The notes beneath the pieces are model-generated. The model was not told the DNA's origin, ran no database searches, and worked only from the letters and a program-made list of their open reading frames with translations. Shown here one piece after another: positions 7,277-11,502 of a stretch of 11,502 bases of DNA. Source of the stretch: Dehalobacter sp. CP (GTDB lineage Bacteria > Bacillota_B > Desulfitobacteriia > Desulfitobacteriales > Syntrophobotulaceae); assembly GCA_009910795.1 (NCBI GenBank), contig VMEE01000042.1:1-11502 (forward strand). The letters are read 5' to 3'. A program made the translations under genes and the position numbers. Position 1 is the first letter of the stretch. Each line of letters begins with the position of its first letter.

Positions 7277-9640
7277 TTAGTGCTGGAATCGACCATAAGT
7301 CATTCCGCGGCGGTTCAGAGAATAGGGTTCTTTCCGAAGCGCATGTTGAAACGCCTCAATCACAGACTCGGTTTCCTTCCCGCTTTCAACGGTGAATTCC
7401 ATACGGACACGGGAGATACCCGAATCCCGGAAAAAGTCCAAATGGTCAATGAGACAAAGCGGTTTGGGATTTAAGACACGGATATTACAGTCGCCGTCAT
7501 TGAGAAGAGGAAACTCAAAATCCATCCGATCCTTTAGGGAATAGTCGGAGTGTTCGCACAAATGGCAGTTTTTTTGGTTCGCTCCCATGACTTTTGAGAT
7601 GGGACAATACTTTGAAATCATTAATTCGGTTCTTCCATAAACGATTTGCTCAAAAACGGCATTTCCCCCATATCTGGCGATAAAGAGGCTGGAAAAATTT
7701 TGAATTCGGTCTTTTTGGAGTTCTAAAGACAGGGTTAGTCCGCTCAAGCCGCTTTTCAGGAGCAAACCCGCGGTATAAATGTTTGTCACGTTGAGAAACT
7801 GGTCGCCAAACAGAAGTAATTTTCCATTTTTTCCCAAACCGTGTGCCGAAGCCCAAAGGCTTCCCACTTCGCTCACAAGTGAGGATTCACTCAATGAGAA
7901 AGTGGCCTTTTCTGGCCATATTCTACGCTTTTGTGTATAAAACCGGACTTCAGGATGCTTCTCCGGTTGTATTTTGAGGTTTTCTTCATGATAGATAACT
8001 CTTATTCCAGCGTCAAGACAAGCGTCCAACTGCTCGGCGGTTCGCACTTTCGCCGACAAGGTAAATTCTTCCCCTTGCCCGACGATGATAGGGGATGATT
8101 CTGGGACGATGGTGGGATTCCTTCGAAGATTCGCCCGAATCCCGGTCATTTTGTCGATGGCGTCCCGACGGAATTCGTTGAGGACTTTCACCGGGATGAA
8201 CCCGTTTCCATCCGTATCAACCTGCAAAGATTCCCAATAAAATGGGGTGTTTCCCAATTTTCCCAACTGGTTTCGGATTGCGTTTTGATCCATGGGGGCG
8301 GTTTGAGCGGGTTGGACGATAAACTCCGTTTTAAACTTAACATTGTGCCCATCCCCGTCATGAATGTCAAATTCCATGGGCTCCCCCACAACGATCCGGG
8401 CGGTTCCCCAAAGCGGGATCATTTTCCAGTCGGGATCCAAATAGATGTCCAAACTGCGAACAAGATTGTGATCAAGGGTCTTCAAAACGACGGAACCGGG
8501 AGAAACCGGATCGGCCGAATCCAAAAGGATCACATCACCCGGGTGTGCAATGGGAACCAGCCCGGATCCGATAATGATTCGGGAGACGACGTTTCCGGTA
8601 TCTTTTTCTTCGGTTCCGACAATTCGAATCCCGTCGTTCACCGAGAGGTCGCCCGAAAGACAGATTTCGACTTTCCCATGGGAAAAAGACTTAACGGTTC
8701 CGACTTCAATTCCCATGTGATTTGGCCGATACGCGTTATTCAGGGTGTGCGCCTCGGCATTCAGGACATATCCTTCGGTGTACTCTCGATTAAAAACCCG
8801 TTTCAATTTGTCGATTTCATCATCGGAACGGAAGGGCCGGCTTTTTTCTTTGGACAAAAGAGCGTTCCGATAAGAAAGGACGGATTGGATGACATAGTCC
8901 GGCTTGCGCATTCTCCCTTCAATTTTAAAGGCGTCGATCCCCACATCAATCAGTTCGGAAAGCCGGTCCAAAGTCATGAGATCTTTTGTAGACATCAAAA
9001 AGGATTCTTCCGAAACCGGCTCTCCGTCCTTCAAAAGGGTATAGGGAAGGCGGCAGGGCTGCCCGCATTCCCCCCGGTTTCCGGATCGATGTCCCACCAT
9101 GGAACTGAAAAGACAATTGCCCGAATAACAGACGCACAGGGCCCCGTGAACGAATACTTCAATTTCGATATCCACGTTTTTTTTGATCTCCCGGATGATA
9201 TCGAGGGATGTCTCTCTGGCCATAATTACCCGGCTGGCCCCAAGATCCTTCAAAAAACGGACCTGAGCAAGGCTGTGGGCGTTGGTCTGGGTAGAGGCAT
9301 GAATCGGCGTGTGAGGGTATCTCCGATGGAGAAGATCCAACATCCCCAAATCCTGAACAATCAAAGCATCGACATCGGCCGCAACAAGTTCATCAGTGTA
9401 TTCGAGAAGATCCGCGACCTCATCGTCGAAAACGAGGGTGTTTACCGTCACATAGACCGACGCGCCCCGTAGATGAGCGAATTTCACAAGATCGACCATT
9501 TCTTGAGTGTCGAAATTGGGGGCGAAAGCCCGGGCTCCGAATTTTTTCCCCGCAAGGTAAACGGCATCGGCTCCGGCATTGATGGCTCCGATGAAGGCCT
9601 CGCGATTTCCCGCGGGAGCCATGAGTTCAATTTTCTTCAT
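7277..9640 (-). CDS. U32-family protein, long RlhA-like type (probable RNA hydroxylation factor)
   Basis: A 787-aa protein of the family called 'peptidase U32'. E. coli members RlhA (23S rRNA 5-hydroxycytidine), TrhP (tRNA U34) and UbiU/UbiV hydroxylate RNA or ubiquinone precursors, so peptidase activity is doubtful. The N-terminal TIM-barrel-like part has LMAPAGN (6-12), HASTQTNAHS (114-123), VIMARE (138-143), the signature region EVFVHGALCVCYSGNC (161-176), GNRGECGQPCRLPY (187-200) and FKIEGRMRKPDYV (238-250). C169, C176 and C192 match the spacing of three iron-sulphur cysteines of UbiU; C196 is a further candidate. A DUF3656-like middle (about 400-500) supports RlhA over the shorter TrhP. 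A second cysteine set, C679, C692, C695 and C718, lies near the C-terminus. Start 9640 is fixed by AAAGGAGGGA about 8 bases upstream; an in-frame ATG at 9667 has no such site and lies at the predicted transcription start. Promoter at 9673-9681. Confidence 0.9.
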   Translation of the reverse strand: MKKIELMAPAGNREAFIGAINAGADAVYLAGKKFGARAFAPNFDTQEMVDLVKFAHLRGASVYVTVNTLVFDDEVADLLEYTDELVAADVDALIVQDLGMLDLLHRRYPHTPIHASTQTNAHSLAQVRFLKDLGASRVIMARETSLDIIREIKKNVDIEIEVFVHGALCVCYSGNCLFSSMVGHRSGNRGECGQPCRLPYTLLKDGEPVSEESFLMSTKDLMTLDRLSELIDVGIDAFKIEGRMRKPDYVIQSVLSYRNALLSKEKSRPFRSDDEIDKLKRVFNREYTEGYVLNAEAHTLNNAYRPNHMGIEVGTVKSFSHGKVEICLSGDLSVNDGIRIVGTEEKDTGNVVSRIIIGSGLVPIAHPGDVILLDSADPVSPGSVVLKTLDHNLVRSLDIYLDPDWKMIPLWGTARIVVGEPMEFDIHDGDGHNVKFKTEFIVQPAQTAPMDQNAIRNQLGKLGNTPFYWESLQVDTDGNGFIPVKVLNEFRRDAIDKMTGIRANLRRNPTIVPESSPIIVGQGEEFTLSAKVRTAEQLDACLDAGIRVIYHEENLKIQPEKHPEVRFYTQKRRIWPEKATFSLSESSLVSEVGSLWASAHGLGKNGKLLLFGDQFLNVTNIYTAGLLLKSGLSGLTLSLELQKDRIQNFSSLFIARYGGNAVFEQIVYGRTELMISKYCPISKVMGANQKNCHLCEHSDYSLKDRMDFEFPLLNDGDCNIRVLNPKPLCLIDHLDFFRDSGISRVRMEFTVESGKETESVIEAFQHALRKEPYSLNRRGMTYGRFQH

Positions 9641-9672
9641 CCAATCGGTCCCTCCTTTCCCAAGCATTGAAT

Positions 9673-9681
9673 ATTATACCA
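9673..9681 (-). promoter_or_regulatory. Extended -10 promoter of the U32 gene (and probably the ABC genes)
   Basis: On the minus strand TGGTATAAT gives a perfect TATAAT (9673-9678) with a TGn extension (9679-9681). No recognisable -35 lies 16-18 bases upstream. Transcription would start near 9666, leaving about 26 bases to the ATG at 9640. The terminator of the upstream gene (9724-9751) ends just before it, so this is the likely promoter for the three-gene unit. Confidence 0.75.
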
Positions 9682-9723
9682 TCCATCCCGGATTTTGCAT
9701 CGGAAAACGCGGACGAAACCATT

Positions 9724-9751
9724 AAAAAAACCGGCCATTTGAGGGCCGGTT
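9724..9751 (-). terminator. Intrinsic terminator of the 103-aa gene
   Basis: AACCGGCC (9729-9736) pairs perfectly with GGCCGGTT (9744-9751) around a 7-base loop, and on the minus strand runs into seven Ts (9730-9724). It begins 10 bases after the TGA stop at 9762-9764. Confidence 0.92.
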
Positions 9752-9761
9752 AAGATGAAGA

Positions 9762-10073
9762 TCATATTTTGCTTGGCTCAAGGTAAATATCGGGAAGGTT
9801 CTCCAGTTGATCTTTCAAAATGTCTTCGATTTGCGAGAATATTTCCCGCTTTTTCATTGGAAAGCAGTTGTCACAAAAATTGGTTTGCTTACAATGAGCA
9901 CAAAATATGCTGGTCATGTCCTTGTATTCGTTGATGATTGCCAGGGTAGCGTTGATGGTGGAAATTTCGTCCGGGGTACGAAGGAAATAGTAGGCTTCCA
10001 ACACCTCTTCGACGACTTTGTCCTGAAGAACGTCCACGCCCCGCAAAGCTTTGATGCGATGACTCGTCTTCAT
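9762..10073 (-). CDS. Small four-cysteine (probable zinc-binding) protein of unknown function
   Basis: A 103-aa soluble protein that I do not recognise. Residues about 12-50 look helical and charged. A CxxC-x5-CxxC cluster follows (C58, C61, C67, C70, within FCAHCKQTNFCDNC), then a charged helix (about 74-93). The cysteine spacing suggests one tetrahedral zinc site, a small zinc knuckle; an iron-sulphur cluster or redox role is less likely but not excluded. There is no signal peptide or membrane segment, so it should be cytoplasmic. The start at 10073 is supported by AAGGGGGGAT about 5 bases upstream. It has its own terminator (9724-9751) and a candidate promoter near 10167, so it appears to be monocistronic between the HExxH gene and the U32 gene. 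A regulatory or adaptor role would be a guess. Confidence 0.75.
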   Translation of the reverse strand: MKTSHRIKALRGVDVLQDKVVEEVLEAYYFLRTPDEISTINATLAIINEYKDMTSIFCAHCKQTNFCDNCFPMKKREIFSQIEDILKDQLENLPDIYLEPSKI

Positions 10074-10166
10074 CCGGATCCCCCCTTGGTGAAAAATGAA
10101 AATCTGATTTCGTGAAGTTTGGCCGTTTCGGAACGGAAGAGAATACTCCTAACCTTTGATAATTTA

Positions 10167-10175
10167 AATATACCA
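10167..10175 (-). promoter_or_regulatory. Candidate extended -10 promoter for the 103-aa gene
   Basis: On the minus strand TGGTATATT gives TATATT (10167-10172, five of six matches to TATAAT) with a TGn extension (10173-10175). It lies just after the terminator at 10177-10201, at the point where a new promoter would be expected. The leader to the ATG at 10073 would be about 87 bases. The surrounding AT-rich run offers other -10-like hexamers, so the exact site is uncertain. Confidence 0.45.
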
Positions 10176-10176
10176 T

Positions 10177-10201
10177 AAAAAAAAGCCCCCCGAAAGGGGG
10201 C
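10177..10201 (-). terminator. Intrinsic terminator of the HExxH gene
   Basis: GCCCCC (10185-10190) pairs with GGGGGC (10196-10201) around a 5-base loop, followed on the minus strand by eight Ts (10184-10177). It lies about 110 bases after the TGA stop at 10313-10315, a longer 3' untranslated region than at the other genes of the window. Confidence 0.9.
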
Positions 10202-10275
10202 AAAATGAAAAAATGAAAAATTTCATTATGAAAGAAACCGGCCGGATTTTCATTTGAAAAGTCGTTTTCATTTTC
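10202..10275. repeat. AT-rich block of repeated and inverted TGAAAA motifs in a 3' untranslated region
   Basis: AAAATGAAAA (10202-10211) is perfectly inverted as TTTTCATTTT (10265-10274). A second copy of the motif follows at 10211-10219, AATGAAA/TTTCATT forms a tight palindrome at 10213-10228, and another TTTTCATTT lies at 10247-10255. The perfect palindrome CCGGCCGG (10238-10245) is in the middle. The block lies between the stop of the HExxH gene and its terminator and has no coding sequence that I can support. It could fold into an extended stem in the transcript or simply be low-complexity AT-rich DNA. Confidence 0.4.
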
Positions 10276-10312
10276 ACGAAGGTGGTGAAATGAAATATCG
10301 GATCCTCGATTT

Positions 10313-11350
10313 TCAGGAAGGAGACTGGTATATTTGGACCACGTTGAAGGAAGAATCCAGCAGTGCGACGCTTTCGCCGGAGAAGAATCGAGAGCCGGAG
10401 GCGTCCTTGACCAGAAGAAATCCGGGAGAGAACAATCTGTTTCCATCCAAAAACCCATTCATGGGATCGAATCCCGCAAGTTCCATTTTTCCTTCCGCCA
10501 CGATTCGGGCGTTCCGGAAAAAAGACTCTACCTTCGCATGCCGCTCGGATAGGAATGCTTCTCTCTCGAAAACAACGGTTTGGATTTTCACCTTATGATC
10601 GTGGGGCGGGATTCCCTCCCCGAGAATTTCAGAAAGCATCCGTGATTCGCGACCGATCTGGTGACGGAAGGAAATGCCGTTTTCCTCCGCAACAATGCAC
10701 ATCATGGTTCCCGAATTATAACAGGTGTTCCGGATCGGAAACAACTTTTTCGGATCATTGAGGACCTCGGAAAGCCGTTGAACCGCCATCCGGTATTTTC
10801 CAATATCCAAAATTCGAAGAACGGAGTACTCGACGAACTGAGCGATGCCTTCAATGGTTTCAATTTGGGATTCGTATCGAACGGCATTCGGGAAGGCCGC
10901 CGCACGGGCGTTTCGAAAAGCCATGAGAATTCTCCACGTATCGCGGCTGAAAGAGTAGCTGAATCCGCCAAGATGGAAATTCTCCATGAATTTTTTGCAC
11001 ATGTTTTCTGAATCGTAAATATAACGCAGTCCCTCTCGCTCATCCGCCCAACGAGTCTCTCCCGATTTTTTTTGGAAGGCGTGGAACATTTCATGAACGA
11101 GCTTTGAGGCAAGTACGGTCTCATCGGATATCGGAGATTCTTTCATGCTCCATATGGCCACGGCTTCCCCATTCAAATCGATGGCCGTGTTTCCCAAGAA
11201 CCGTGAATCCCATGGAACAGGGGGACGGTCTGAAAAACAGACGTCCTGGTCATCATAGAGTGCAAACGGAAAAACGTGAAATCCGGGCCACAGGCGCCCA
11301 AAGTCCACAGATTCCAATAGTTGTCCGATTTTTCGGCATGTTTCCAACAT
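10313..11350 (-). CDS. Uncharacterised HExxH putative zinc metallopeptidase
   Basis: A 345-aa protein of an uncharacterised type that I believe occurs in other Bacillota, with no function that I can name. HEMFH at 86-90, within KLVHEMFHAFQ, fits the HExxH zinc motif with His86 and His90 as ligands and Glu87 as catalytic base. Glu167 in IEGIAQFVEY (166-175), 77 residues later, is a good candidate third ligand, which would make it gluzincin-like. The stretch before the motif, with VPWDSRFLGNTAIDLNG (45-61) and AIWSM (65-69), probably forms the substrate-edge strands. The C-terminal half (about 180-345) has no motif that I recognise. There is no signal peptide, so it should be cytoplasmic. The start at 11350 is supported by AGGAG 7 bases upstream. 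Its promoter is not clear within the window, and the upstream gene, if any, lies at the right edge. Terminator at 10177-10201. Peptidase activity is inferred only. Confidence 0.75.
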   Translation of the reverse strand: MLETCRKIGQLLESVDFGRLWPGFHVFPFALYDDQDVCFSDRPPVPWDSRFLGNTAIDLNGEAVAIWSMKESPISDETVLASKLVHEMFHAFQKKSGETRWADEREGLRYIYDSENMCKKFMENFHLGGFSYSFSRDTWRILMAFRNARAAAFPNAVRYESQIETIEGIAQFVEYSVLRILDIGKYRMAVQRLSEVLNDPKKLFPIRNTCYNSGTMMCIVAEENGISFRHQIGRESRMLSEILGEGIPPHDHKVKIQTVVFEREAFLSERHAKVESFFRNARIVAEGKMELAGFDPMNGFLDGNRLFSPGFLLVKDASGSRFFSGESVALLDSSFNVVQIYQSPS

Positions 11351-11502
11351 AGCAAACTCCTATCGGTGTTCGATCAAAAGTCGAAGAAAATGAGCGTCGT
11401 CTTTGGGAACCTGATTCTTTTTGAGGGATGGCGAATCTATTCGAGAAAATGGACGCATTGGGCATCATATTGATCCCGAGGCGGTTGTTCCTCAGCGGAA
11501 TG
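11351..11502. other. Right-edge stretch without an assignable gene
   Basis: This end holds the ribosome binding site of the HExxH gene (TAGGAG at 11357-11362) and otherwise only weak candidates. On the minus strand one frame is open from the edge to a TAG at 11437-11439 and could be the tail of an upstream gene. Another frame encodes a 32-residue ORF (11360-11458) whose TAG stop lies inside the ribosome binding site, as in translationally coupled genes. On the plus strand an ORF beginning M-A-N-L-F-E-K at 11428 runs off the window, but its only SD-like GAGGG nearly touches the ATG. I cannot choose among these. Confidence 0.25.

Noticed and set aside
8285..9472. A 395-residue plus-strand ORF opposite the U32 gene
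   Set aside because: It is antisense to conserved U32 motifs and has no family resemblance of its own; such long shadows arise from the codon bias of the real gene.
9641..9667. A 9-residue N-terminal extension of the U32 protein
   Set aside because: The ATG at 9667 lies at the predicted transcription start and lacks a ribosome binding site, whereas the ATG at 9640 follows a near-perfect AAAGGAGGGA.
10290..10598. A plus-strand ORF starting at 10290 with an upstream GGTGG-like site
   Set aside because: It runs antisense into the 3' end of the HExxH gene, its composition is not protein-like beyond the first residues, and there is no promoter evidence.
11253..11468. A 71-residue minus-strand ORF overlapping the start of the HExxH gene
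   Set aside because: It overlaps the HExxH gene by about 100 bases in another frame, has no ribosome binding site and shows no family features.

Overview
The window looks like a chromosomal, housekeeping-type stretch from a Bacillota (Firmicutes) bacterium of moderate GC. The evidence is the gene families (DegV/FakB fatty-acid-binding protein, a second EF-G paralogue, a BmrC/BmrD-type heterodimeric ABC exporter, a long U32 'peptidase' of the RlhA type), strong AGGAGG-like ribosome binding sites, sigma-A-like promoters and compact hairpin-plus-U-tract terminators. Most genes end in TGA, so the standard genetic code applies, not the Mycoplasma code. I cannot assign a genus. I see no mobile element, CRISPR array, tRNA or rRNA, and no plus-strand gene I can support.

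All seven supported genes lie on the minus strand. In transcription order (right to left) they are: a 345-aa uncharacterised HExxH protein (10313-11350) with its own terminator; a 103-aa four-cysteine protein (9762-10073) with its own terminator; a 787-aa U32 protein (7277-9640) with an extended -10 promoter; the two halves of a heterodimeric ABC exporter (5508-7241 and 3459-5498) ending in a terminator; an EF-G-like GTPase (1228-3297) with its own promoter and terminator; and a DegV protein (178-1026) with its own promoter and terminator. At the left edge a further minus-strand promoter (62-90) fires out of the window.

The clearest multi-gene unit is U32 > ABC subunit 1 > ABC subunit 2. Only 35 bases separate the U32 stop from the first ABC start and 9 bases separate the two ABC genes, and I see no terminator between them. 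The ABC pair shows complementary asymmetry: one subunit has an intact signature but an Asp in place of the catalytic Glu, and the other has the catalytic Glu but a degenerate signature. Together they would form one competent and one degenerate ATP site. The larger subunit also carries an extracellular insertion between its first two membrane helices, as in Bacillus BmrD.

No obvious new multi-gene defence or biosynthetic system is present. The points most worth following are the uncharacterised HExxH family, the EF-G paralogue with Ala at the catalytic His position, the possible co-transcription of an rRNA-modification-type U32 protein with a drug exporter, and the four-cysteine small protein.
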